A stretch of 64,000 bases of DNA from positions 61,539,184 through 61,603,183 of the forward strand of contig CM043942.1 in the NCBI GenBank assembly GCA_014529385.2, read 5' to 3'. The stretch is from Adiantum capillus-veneris. Its lineage: Eukaryota; Streptophyta; Polypodiopsida; Polypodiales; Pteridaceae. The notes under the pieces are model-generated. The model saw only the letters and a program-made list of their open reading frames with translations, did no database searches and had not been told where the DNA came from. This document shows, in pieces, positions 11,797 to 21,050 of this stretch. The first letter of the stretch is position 1. Every line of letters starts with the position of its first letter. Both the position numbers and the translations under genes were made by a program.

Positions 11797-13002
11797 TCAC
11801 TCGTGCACCACTTTAGTATGTGTTACTTCCACATTGAAAAAGCAAGAGGAGGACTGGAGAGGCAACAATTGCACCATGTGCACCACTTTCTCTTTACCCT
11901 GTGATGCATATTTTCCCTTGGGACAATCCTTTTTGTTGTACCCACTCCCTAAACAATTAAAAAATAGCTTTTTTGTCTTAGCTTTCTCAAACTCTTCACT
12001 AGACAGATGGCCTCTAAGCCTCTTGGGCTTCTTGGACACATTAAATGTAGCTACTAAATTTTTTCTCTTATTATGTCTATGAGGTATTTGTGTATTTGCA
12101 TGTGCATTGTTAGGCACCTGAGTGTTATGCAATGCTTTTTCATCGGAACCATCATGTATATGTGCCTACACTAAAGCTTCCTCAAGCATCTTGGGGTCTA
12201 GGGTTTTAATGCTTCTTAAGCTCTGGTGTTAACCGAGAGATGAACCCACATGCTTGTTGAAAGATGTTTAGACCCTCTAGCTTGAGAATCACATCCCGAT
12301 AGTCTTATACTCTAGCATTGTCTTATGATGATGCATAGAGAACTTATTTGATGTAGACCAATTTTTGCCTACTTCATTTGTGGGCAGAAATTCCTTTCTG
12401 AACACATCCTCGAAGGTTGCCCAAGTTTGTGGTATAATGCCCTTCTCCTTGACCCTCTAGTTTTAGACTTGTTTATAGTGCTTGGACTACATCTAGAGTG
12501 CATCTAAAATCGTGAATACCATCCCATTTTCTCAAGAATATATTCATAGTATCTTTGTTGCACTCCTTTTTCTCTACTTGAAAATTGACCACTTGATTTC
12601 TTTAACAAGTCACACCTCTTTTTGAGAGAGAAGGTGCAACCCCTCCACATTGGAGCCTTGCTTCTGTAGACAAGGGTGCCTCTTGCCAGGCATGGGGTCA
12701 TAGAAACCCTAGTCTGCTCATTAACTTGGCCCTTGGTTGATTGCTGCATGAATTTCACAAGCATATCAGACATCTTAGTGACATTTTGTTGCATTCAAAT
12801 GTGCAACATTAGACTTTAAAATAGTCATGCATGTTTGGAATGCTCTGAACTCTTGGATGTCAAGCAATTCGATGCTATCATCCGGCCCCGTTGCTAGTGG
12901 GCACCCTCCATGAGAGTGGCCTACCATAAGTCAGCAATAGGCAGCGCAACTGGGGCAGGGTTCTCAAACTCAAATGTATGTTGCATGTCAACATCCAAAT
13001 CC
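11797..13002 (-). pseudogene. gypsy gag, decayed
   Basis: Segments at 12504-12794 and 11797-12132 read as gag-type sequence on the minus strand. The latter ends with a damaged zinc knuckle (FNCLGSGYNKKDCPKGK: the first Cys and the His of CCHC are lost). Several stops interrupt the frame between 12135 and 13000. Confidence 0.65.
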
Positions 13003-13844
13003 ATGGCTTAACGTGTTGTGCTAGCAAGAGAAAATGAGAACCTTGTGGCAAAAAGCATATGGAAAAACCAAAAAGTAACCACCGGATAGCAACCATAAAA
13101 GAAATTGACTAGCCTTGCTAATCAAAATTTTCAATTTGTAATAAATTATTGGTATCGATCTCGAACACCAAAAGTCACTGTCCAATCAAAAGCTTGCCGA
13201 AAGTCACCATCCATTTGAAAAGCTTGCCGACAAACTTTGGAAACCCGTCCAAATGGATTGTGTGTCAAATCCGATGAAGAAAAAGCCTTGCTATGTAGGG
13301 CCAAATGTAACTGAGCACCAAATTTTATTGAGAAAGAGAGGAGCAAAATGAAACATAACTACGACACAATTTTTTTATTTTTGTTGTCGATGTTGAAAAA
13401 TGGCTTGCCTTGCTCACCCATTAAACTCCCCTTGCTCAATCGGCTATAGGGAAGGTGTGTCCGAGGTGGGAACCCTCCCTTAGAGAGGTTTCTTTGTAAA
13501 AAAAAGGGTGGCTCCCCCTTGGACCTTGGACATTGAGTGTTAACTCCACAAGTTCAACTATGGTGAGGTTGAGCGGCAACAGTGTAGGGAGAACACTCCA
13601 CCATAGTGCTCAAACCAGTGGTCGAAGGAAGTCTTCCATGAAGTGGCTTTTGCTCCCAATGGCAACACCCACACAAAGAGCGTGATAGCGTACAAGTCCA
13701 CAAACCTTGCCAACGAGATACTCCCTCCCCCAAGTGATTGTTCCCACTCTGCTACGTGGTGAAGATGCCTAGCCTTCTTCTCTATGGCTTCAACTCATGC
13801 AAAAGTATCCCAAAAATATACCACGCCTTGATTTTCCCAAAATA
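13003..13844. other. leader of the minus-strand gypsy remnant
   Basis: The stretch between the gag remnant and the primer site has no gene-like open frame. Its position corresponds to the untranslated leader of the minus-strand element. Confidence 0.5.
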
Positions 13845-13856
13845 GCTCCGATACCA
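13845..13856 (-). promoter_or_regulatory. primer-binding site, initiator Met tRNA, one mismatch
   Basis: On the minus strand this reads TGGTATCGGAGC, one base different from the standard initiator-Met site. It lies one base from the end of the candidate LTR. Confidence 0.75.
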
Positions 13857-13857
13857 A

Positions 13858-14309
13858 TGTGATACCATGGATTTTTTAACCTACCTCACTTCCTAGCCTC
13901 TTTCCCCTTATGTAGGCAACCCCTCGAGCCCAATTCAGGCTATCCCTTGGCCTCTAGACCCTTGGCCTAATAGTTTAAGTGATCTCACATGCACCAAGCT
14001 CCAATGGTGAGCTCCAAAATGGCCACCCTCGTCAATGCACCAGTGCTCACATGCCACAAAGTGGGATCTCTCTACAATGAGCTCCTCATGCCAAACCAAG
14101 CACTTTAATACCAATTGTGAGTGTGTAGTGTAGAAGCGTATGTGTGCGTGTGCAATGAGCAAAGAGATGAGAAGAGGGAAACGTTTTCTTGGTAGAGTCC
14201 AATTGTGAGCAATGTCTCATTGACTCACTATCCCATATGTAGGGAAGAAAAGAGTTAGTAGATGCGTATGAGTGGCTATCCAAACGGCCACTTGGTTGTT
14301 ACGCTAACA
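13858..14309 (-). repeat. candidate 5' LTR of the minus-strand gypsy remnant
   Basis: Starts tgtgatacc next to the primer site and ends gctaaca, so both ends are TG...CA. No second copy exists in the window, so the outer end is inferred only from the terminal dinucleotide. Confidence 0.45.
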
Positions 14310-14618
14310 CTACTTTCTTAATGTTCATTTAACTACGTGTGATCTTGATTGGAGCTTGATTGTATGAATTCTTCATAATTATGCTTACATAATATGATGC
14401 AATATCATTTTCCATTAGGAAGCATATCAGATTCTTAAACTATATGTTGGAACCATTTTTGAACTCCAATATAATAAAACACCAGTGGTCCAAACTACCC
14501 GATCACCCGATCTATCCCACTCAGTCACATTCGGCAACGGTGTATAGATAGATTTGTATTAATTGAAATTCACATAAATGCTTCTCATATCTACTAACAT
14601 TTACTACTTTCATGCATG
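14310..14618. other. AT-rich flank of the 42-kb nested element
   Basis: No gene or repeat recognised. The last five bases (14614-14618, GCATG) are the target duplication of the element that begins at 14619. Confidence 0.6.
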
Positions 14619-14855
14619 TGTGCGCGTTTGTCGCACGTGTCAATGCAAGGAACTTGTTGATACATTGTGTGCGAGCCAGAAATGGCTCCAAGCATGCAAG
14701 TAGCCTAAACTAGTAAGCTCAAAGATGGCGATGGTGTCTCAGTTACCACTCTACGCTTGCTGTCATGGAGGATTCCTCGCCACAAAGAAGAAGGAGCCGC
14801 CGCTACACCGCGCTTAACCGCTTCGCTGCCACCGTGCCGTCGTCGCAATGCTCGA

Positions 14856-14901
<46 letters not shown>

Positions 14902-15203
14902 GCATACACACACACACACAAGGAGATGAAGAAGAAGAAGATGGAGATGGAGCAAGAGCACTCTTCAATTGCACAAATGAGAGAATTTTAGGTTTAGTTG
15001 ACTTTTATATGAGCTCGTCCCATTCACACTTGGGGCCCCATGCTTAGCCAACTAATCCCTTGAATGTTCCAGTTAGAGTGCATCTCTCATCGGCGATCAT
15101 TCTTACCCTTTTCCTATTGGACCGACAAGCTCGGTACTTAACTCTACCAAATAAATAATATGGCGTCCGTCTTAGGTGATAGGAATGTGCGTGAGGGTTA
15201 ACA
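14619..15203 (-). repeat. 3' LTR of the 42-kb nested element
   Basis: Matches 56204-56800 throughout, with roughly one difference in ten over the first 240 bp by eye. It contains (CT)n at about 14858-14899, a short (CA)n and a GAA-rich patch. These simple repeats differ in length between the two LTRs. Confidence 0.9.
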
Positions 15204-15215
15204 TGCCCCCCTTCC
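15204..15215 (-). promoter_or_regulatory. polypurine tract of the 42-kb element
   Basis: The minus strand reads GGAAGGGGGGCA directly upstream of the 3' LTR, the expected place for plus-strand DNA priming. Confidence 0.75.
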
Positions 15216-16796
15216 TGATATAGATTCCGTCCTTAGAAGCTATTGAGTTGAAGCTCATTCGTCGAGGTGGAAGAGCATTTGAGATGAATGTCCTTAGCCT
15301 CCTTCAGTCATCTGCAAAATCAAACAACATTGGCACAGTAATTGCATTCTCATAAACAATTAAAAAACATATGCAGTTGTAGGCAGAAAATTTGATTGGT
15401 AACAGAATTTTAAACCATTTGTCAGCAATATAATCAAACGTATAAACAATTATAAAGGTAAAAAATTAGACAAGTCTGGGGCCTTTAATTTAACGATTGA
15501 AAGGCACTAAAGATCGACTATTAATACCATAGGTAAGCTTCTCAATTTTCTTTGGTCAATTAATTTGTTTAATCGCGAGAGCCAAGTATTTCATGTCCGA
15601 AGGCTGACTAGAGGCTATACCTAGAGGGCCTTGTAGTTAAGCTACGATAAAAGGAATTGCTCATGAAATCATCGCCTGACTTATTTCCTTTTCTTTGACC
15701 CCCCAAAGTCTTTTCACATTGATTCAATTTTGATGTGTGTGCTTATTTTGTATGCCTTTGGTTTTTTTCTTTTCAAGGAAAAGCGCCCACACTGAGAACC
15801 TCTAGGGCTCTAGTACCATAGGTGATACATGTGAGTGACATACCCAATCAAGCTGAGATTTCTCTTCTAGCTTAAGATTTTACATTGTGGCGCTTTGATT
15901 TTTTTGTTTGTTCGTTTTCAACATTTTAATTTTGCAACTTTGGGGGGTCATATAACAATGTTACCCTCCCCAGGCTCATCACACTAGTAAACTCCCTTTA
16001 TAATACTTAAGCTAAAGGTCAATAGGGACTAAGCCCACTAGAAAGCCCTAGTACATTTCACACAATGCTGCTTAAATCGGATTAAGAACCTAAGTAACCA
16101 TTGATTATTAGGAAGGCATTCCCCATGGTATTCACCTAGCTTGGTCAAACTAGCTTAGTCGGATTGCTTGATTTTTAAACCTAGACAAGTGATTATGACA
16201 AAAAATTACATTGAATTTAATGTTCGATACTAAGCAAAGGCACTCAATATTATGCTACCAATCACAATTAAAGCAGAAAAACATAGATGCAAAAAAGATA
16301 AGGGGCCATGCTAATGGACAAAAAACACCTGTTTGTGGTGATGATCGTGCTTGATTTGAAGAGTGGATGAGAGAAAGATTCCATGAAGGTCCAAATCCTA
16401 ACCACAGCAACACGTTCTTGTACACACAAGGAAACACAAAGAATACCTCTAGGAGGCACATCAGTGGGAAGAAAGAACTTTGCTAATCACTAGACTCTAA
16501 AATAGAAACACTCCTATTTACTAATCTTACCTACCCTCCATCACTCAAGTGATGAGGATCAAAGGTGTTTTATGACATAGGTTTCTGTTTCACTGTACCG
16601 GATATGAATGTGTAGGTCTGGGTCAATGTTTTGACTTTTATTGTGCATACTCGTTTGCTAATTGCTCTTGCTCTTTATTATTTGTGTTTTTTGTGAGTAT
16701 AAGGCTTTATATATACATTCCCTAAGATTGGAAGATTGAGAGGTCAGGGAAAGAAGGTTGAGAGGGAAGCAAGTGAATGATGGATGTCACCAAACA
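15216..16796 (-). other. 3' non-coding region of the 42-kb element
   Basis: No gene is recognisable on either strand. In element orientation it begins just after a purine tract (16797-16810) with TGTTTGG and has a TATATATAAAG box at about 16703-16715. It therefore looks like an LTR U3 start, but no second copy exists in the window. It may be a remnant of another LTR or a 3' regulatory region of this family. Confidence 0.5.
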
Positions 16797-16810
16797 CTCC
16801 CCCCTTTCTT
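16797..16810 (-). promoter_or_regulatory. internal polypurine tract of the 42-kb element
   Basis: The minus strand reads AAGAAAGGGGGGAG, a few bases after the stop of the host coding tail (the two parts are separated by the insertion at 16822). It parallels the internal purine tract at 23827-23838 of the younger element. Confidence 0.6.
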
Positions 16811-16821
16811 GGGTAGATCAC

Positions 16822-17744
16822 TGTTAAGGCGGTTACGCCGCTAGCGGAAGCTAAATAGCGAGAACTCAACCAACAACAGAATTTGTCAGACGAGGACGAA
16901 GCTTGACCCGCAGGCGCATGGAAACAACTAGGTGGGTGTCAAATCACCTACTCGACCTTCTAATGACAATCACTACTAAGGAAATCAAATCTAAGTTCTA
17001 AAATACGCAAGTGACTGAAATCCGTACTACGAACAAATGCTATACGAAACAGGATCTAGAATCATCGAATCGATCTCAAACTCAAGGGGAAGTCTATACA
17101 CTAAGTAAGAACAACACCCTAAAGACTTGAACTGCAAAATCAACCTATAACCACTCCGTGCGGTAAACGCGTATGAAGACAGGCCGAAAAATACAGGTGA
17201 CCGAAACTTGACCCCGATGGTACTAATGTGTAGCTCTACTCGTTGTGGTTCTATAGATATGCTGCACGCTCTATTCCGACACACGAGTTGGAAGAAAACT
17301 CACACCGAAGCTCGTAGGAACTTACCTCACGTAGAAGCCGATAGCGCGCACTCTTGGTATCTGTGCGTAGCTCTCACCGTTGCTAACACAATGGCGGTGT
17401 CGCTTCTCCAATGGCGGTCCCGTAGCTCGCGTAGCAAGGAGATAAGACTCTCTCTCAGACACAGTCACGGCGCTCAAAACTCACTTTGATTAATAATTGA
17501 ATCTCCTTTAGGTTACAAAACTTTGGCTTATATACCTCAGCCTTGGAGGTGAAAACATCTCTAATTATTTACATCAGCAGGTGAAATTACGTCGGGATTA
17601 CAAGCTGGAAACTCAATTGAGTCCCGTTACTTAATGAATGGCTCAAATCAAAATTAAATGTCGGAAAGACATTTATTACAATCAATGGTTACAAAATGAT
17701 GGGTGTGAGCAAAAATGCGGGTGTGATCCTCTGCTGGCTCAACA
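16822..17744 (-). repeat. 3' LTR of the 19-kb element
   Basis: TGTT...AACA ends; 923 bp, same length as the partner. Visible differences from the partner are at about 17106, 17294 and 17711. It contains a TATA box and a degenerate half of the element's palindrome (aacgcgtatgaagac at 17166). Confidence 0.97.
17528..17534 (-). promoter_or_regulatory. TATA box in LTR
   Basis: The minus strand reads TATATAA within GGTATATAAGCC. The identical copy in the 5' LTR is at 35591-35597. Confidence 0.6.
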
Positions 17745-17756
17745 CTCCCCCCCTCC
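17745..17756 (-). promoter_or_regulatory. terminal polypurine tract, preceded by a hairpin
   Basis: The minus strand reads GGAGGGGGGGAG, touching the 3' LTR. Just upstream in element sense (17761-17780) is a hairpin with 7-bp arms TCATGTC/GACATGA around a 6-base loop. This is the expected primer for plus-strand DNA. Confidence 0.9.
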
Positions 17757-17793
17757 GCATTCATGTCGTCCCTGACATGACTTTTAGGCTTGG

Positions 17794-19740
17794 TCAATAG
17801 AGTCCTGTCGTCTTGAGCATCTGCAAATGTGATTCGTAGCGTAGGTTGCCGATGGTCAAGGTTGGGCCGAATATTTTGCTTTCGTGAGTGAAAAAGCCGG
17901 TGTAGAAAGCTTCTTCGAATGTTTGCATGTGGAAGCTAGGCAAAAACATAATTCTTTGGTATAAGAGATGTAACACCTTTGGTGATGGCTGCAATGAAAG
18001 ATCATACATCATATCCGTCACTGTGTCGGCCGTCGATAGTAGACTCGAGGTCGTGGCTTTATCTGGCGCGAACACTTCAATGCATGCTAAGAGAGTCCTG
18101 CAGATTTTCTTTAGCATCTGACACGAAAGGTCAGGAGAGCCAGTAAAAAGTTTGATGGTGCCCGTTAGGGTTTTCACCATATAGGCTTTACCTATTCTCT
18201 CTCCTGCCTTTGGTCCTGGCATCCTTGGGTAATTAAGCCAATTTGGCTTCTTTTCTGCAATCCTGCCATGCTCTTTCCAGCTTCTGACTCTTGGCACCGG
18301 GCAGAAGGTTGCATCCTCCCGAATCTCCTTTGGAGCCTCTACCAAGTAGATGAGGTAGGCTGGGTATTTGTTCAGCCAACCTTTCCTCCATCTAGGTTGA
18401 GAATCTACAATCTTCTTTGATTGTTCATCTTTTGTGATGTCGCCTTCGTAAAGAGCGACATACTGCTCCTCCTCTATTCTCTTTTTCGTCTTTATCACTT
18501 CAAATTTCATCAGAGGGAAAGGCAGGCTTGGTTGCATCCACTCTTCATGGAGCACTTTTGTGTCTAAACCTTGAAGTCTAATGGAGATGAGGAGTCTCCT
18601 TTCCCATTCCATTTCCGCCTTGGCACTTTCCTCTGTTGACTTTTCTATTTGGTCCTGGAGCCTTTGTTCTTCTTCTTCAGAGATTCCTGAAGTTGAGGCC
18701 ACTTCTTGAACTGGGGCTGGATCTTCAATTGTGGTTGCCTCTCCAGTTTCTGGTAGCTCTATGGCTGCTCCCCCTGCTTCTTCTTGTGGTGTCTCTGTTT
18801 CTCTTCTTTGTTGCTCTTGGAGGTCTTGGAGCTGTTTGCGGAGGGCCTCATTTTCTGTCCTTAGTGTTTGGTTTTCTGATGTGAGCCTCTCCTCTGCAGC
18901 CAATGATCCCTCCGCCATGTGCAATCTTTGCACTTGCTCTAACCTCAGCTCTCTTTGCAGACTTCTTACCTGATCTTCCAGAGCTGGTACGAGGGCTCCC
19001 TCTTGTTCTGTTCCTGCTCTGCTAGCTCTAGGGGTGGTCCTGAGTCTCATGATTGATCTTTCTTGAAGTTCGACTCTTTCCCTTAGCTCAATGAGCTCAT
19101 CCTTGGCTGCCTCCAACTCATCTTCTATTCGCTCCTTTGCTTCCTGTGAGCTTGTTACCTCTCTTGAAGCTTCGGCTAGTTGGAGTATCAAGCCGTCCCT
19201 CTCGTTTTCTGCGTCGTAGAGTAATGCTTTATGACTTTCAGATTCAGTCATAGCATTCTCTAACTTCTTCTGCAACTCTGCTTCCTTTTGTTTTGCTGTC
19301 TCAAGTGCTACTTCCTTTGCTCTGGATCTTTCTTTAATCTTGCTGAGCAGTTCATGCACCATATGCATGTCTTTTTCATCTTCATCTGTCAACTTGACAG
19401 CTCTTTCTGCCACCACCTCCAATGGCTTCGGCTCGTCCATTTTCCTTTCACTCTCCATTGTATCCTTTGTCTTTTCTTTCGTCCCTTTCCGATCATCTTG
19501 TTTCCGTAGGGATATCCCATAAACTGCCTCCAGGGCCTCTTCTTCACTGTATCCGATCGCGACCAGATCCTCATAATCATCTTTCTTTTGCTGAACTGGA
19601 TCTATCTCCTTTTCCTTGGTCCCGTCCTCCGGCTTTTCTATAACTTCTGTTTCTCTTTCTATTGTGGTTTCCTCCACAATAATTTCCATCTTCTTCGGGC
19701 TTGGTACAACAGTAAAAGAGGGCTGATTGTCCTCAGTCAT
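17794..19740 (-). CDS. second 3' ORF: coiled-coil protein of unknown function (648 aa)
   Basis: From the ATG at 19740 the frame runs 648 codons; it is open further upstream without a stop to about 19830. The ATG overlaps the stop of the upstream ORF as ATGA (19737-19740), and the frame is -1 relative to that ORF, so coupled reinitiation or a -1 frameshift are both possible. The N-terminal ~110 residues are acidic and include a UBA-like run (DLVAIGYSEEEALEAV). Residues ~115-370 are a long Glu/Leu/Lys/Arg coiled coil. The C-terminal ~250 residues look globular, with many Trp, Pro and Tyr. No enzyme motif or membrane segment is visible. It ends 38 nt before the terminal purine tract. Function unknown; a structural or nucleic-acid-associated role is a guess. 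Confidence 0.8.
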   Translation of the reverse strand: MTEDNQPSFTVVPSPKKMEIIVEETTIERETEVIEKPEDGTKEKEIDPVQQKKDDYEDLVAIGYSEEEALEAVYGISLRKQDDRKGTKEKTKDTMESERKMDEPKPLEVVAERAVKLTDEDEKDMHMVHELLSKIKERSRAKEVALETAKQKEAELQKKLENAMTESESHKALLYDAENERDGLILQLAEASREVTSSQEAKERIEDELEAAKDELIELRERVELQERSIMRLRTTPRASRAGTEQEGALVPALEDQVRSLQRELRLEQVQRLHMAEGSLAAEERLTSENQTLRTENEALRKQLQDLQEQQRRETETPQEEAGGAAIELPETGEATTIEDPAPVQEVASTSGISEEEEQRLQDQIEKSTEESAKAEMEWERRLLISIRLQGLDTKVLHEEWMQPSLPFPLMKFEVIKTKKRIEEEQYVALYEGDITKDEQSKKIVDSQPRWRKGWLNKYPAYLIYLVEAPKEIREDATFCPVPRVRSWKEHGRIAEKKPNWLNYPRMPGPKAGERIGKAYMVKTLTGTIKLFTGSPDLSCQMLKKICRTLLACIEVFAPDKATTSSLLSTADTVTDMMYDLSLQPSPKVLHLLYQRIMFLPSFHMQTFEEAFYTGFFTHESKIFGPTLTIGNLRYESHLQMLKTTGLY

Positions 19741-21050
19741 CTTGGCTTTCCCTTTGTTTGCTTGCTCGTCTTTCTCTTGAGGTTCAGTAGACTCATCCAC
19801 TTTCTTCTTCCCTTGTCGTCCTTTTGCAGCTCAGCTTTTAAAAGCTGTACTTCCTCTTCGGTATAAGGCTCTACAGGTTGTTGCTCCAGTATGGCCTCCG
19901 ACTCCTCATAAGCTCTAATATATTGATCATATTGATCAACATGTGGCCTGGCTGAGCTGGTTCCGACTTTACTGGGGTCTGGCACCCACATTTCTTCAAA
20001 GTCCCCCTTTAGAGCTCTTTCCGCTCTAAACTGCTCCACCAGCCTTTCCATTCTTGCGGCTTTTTGACTTTTGGTTTGCTTGGGATCGACCTTCTTCTTC
20101 ACTTTCTTCTTGAGCGGCTCGTCCACGGCCTCTTCAGGTTCTGAAACTATTTCTAGTTTTCGGCGTGCTCTTGTGGACGCCCTCTTGGATACTTCTTGCT
20201 GTTCTTCCTCCTCATCGGCTTCTCTAAGCCACTCATTCTGGGAGGGAATCCGTGGCCCTTGATCCCTAGCTCCAATAGCTTCATAAGCTATTCTTGTTAG
20301 GATTTCTCCTCCTCCTATGTACCTTGGCTTCTGGTTGTGCATGGCGATTACTTGCTCGTGGATGTATTGAGCATAATTCACCTCTTTTGGCATGTTGCTC
20401 TTCAGTGCCCATGTGATGGTTGTCGCAATGGCATGGGGTGGTGTAGTATACTTCTGCGGTCTTTTACTGCACACATGGAAAAACTGGTTGTATAACCGGC
20501 AAAGGGTTGCCGCTCGTTGATCTGCCATATCTCCGTAGGTTGTATTTTGTTTCTTTGATCCATAGACCTCTATGGCCTCCCTTCTTTCTCTGACAGAACT
20601 CCCTTTGTTGTGCAGCTTCAATGCATCTGCAATGAGCTGTGGAGTGATCTGTACTTCAACTGCTTCTCCATCCATGGCTGTCAACGTGGCTTTCCCATCC
20701 TTCTGAATGGATGTTGCCAACTCATACACTCTTCTTGTGTCTACACCTGATGGTCTCGAGGTGAAGAACCTGTGTAAGTCAGCCTTTTCCAGGTATCTGC
20801 TTATGTTCTCTGATCTGCTATAATCCACTAATTCTCGTGGGATCATAGGTACATCGATCGATTGCCCTTGAGGATCTCTGAAAGTCCCCTGGTAGATCTT
20901 TATTCCCTCTTTTTCTAGTACTGCTTCCTCCACCCAAGTCTTGGTTGGCTTGAGGGTTTCTGTTGGAATATCAAAAGGTTCTGCTTCTGCAAGAGCATCC
21001 TTGATGGTTGGTCTTTTTCTCTTAGTTGCCGATGACTTAGCGGAATCCAT
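19737..21050 (-). CDS. first 3' ORF: retrotransposon accessory protein (437 aa)
   Basis: ATG at 21050 in a CCATGG context; 437 residues, uninterrupted. The N-terminus has a nuclear-localisation-like KRKRP at residues 10-14. Residues ~60-270 form a probable globular domain containing VQITPQLIADAL. The product of the decayed element at 45154-46045 has the same pattern (VSITPESIAFAF), so this is a conserved 3' protein of the lineage. Similar-sized extra proteins are known in plant Athila, Tat and Ogre elements, but I cannot assign it to one of those families by eye. The C-terminal third is charged, with a second basic cluster (KKKVKKKVDPK). A 2.8-kb spacer with five palindromes precedes it, the nearest 167 nt upstream of the ATG. 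No transmembrane segment, so not an obvious envelope protein. Confidence 0.8.
   Translation of the reverse strand: MDSAKSSATKRKRPTIKDALAEAEPFDIPTETLKPTKTWVEEAVLEKEGIKIYQGTFRDPQGQSIDVPMIPRELVDYSRSENISRYLEKADLHRFFTSRPSGVDTRRVYELATSIQKDGKATLTAMDGEAVEVQITPQLIADALKLHNKGSSVRERREAIEVYGSKKQNTTYGDMADQRAATLCRLYNQFFHVCSKRPQKYTTPPHAIATTITWALKSNMPKEVNYAQYIHEQVIAMHNQKPRYIGGGEILTRIAYEAIGARDQGPRIPSQNEWLREADEEEEQQEVSKRASTRARRKLEIVSEPEEAVDEPLKKKVKKKVDPKQTKSQKAARMERLVEQFRAERALKGDFEEMWVPDPSKVGTSSARPHVDQYDQYIRAYEESEAILEQQPVEPYTEEEVQLLKAELQKDDKGRRKWMSLLNLKRKTSKQTKGKPR

Larger units (their letters stand above)
9348..14309 (-). mobile_element. decayed Ty3/gypsy remnant (minus strand)
   Basis: Reading leftwards from a primer site at 13845-13856, gag, knuckle, protease, RT, RNase H and the beginning of integrase follow on the minus strand, all with stops and frameshifts. 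A candidate 5' LTR lies at 13858-14309. The 3' half of integrase and the 3' LTR are missing; the element ends where the plus-strand gypsy remnant begins. Confidence 0.8.

Noticed and set aside
17027-17284. 85-codon minus-strand frame, repeated identically at 35090-35347
   Set aside because: It lies wholly inside the LTRs of the 19-kb element; the repetition reflects the LTR pair, and the frame has no known motif.
19737-21050. Envelope gene interpretation of the 437-aa ORF
   Set aside because: No signal peptide or transmembrane segment is visible; the position alone does not make it env-like.
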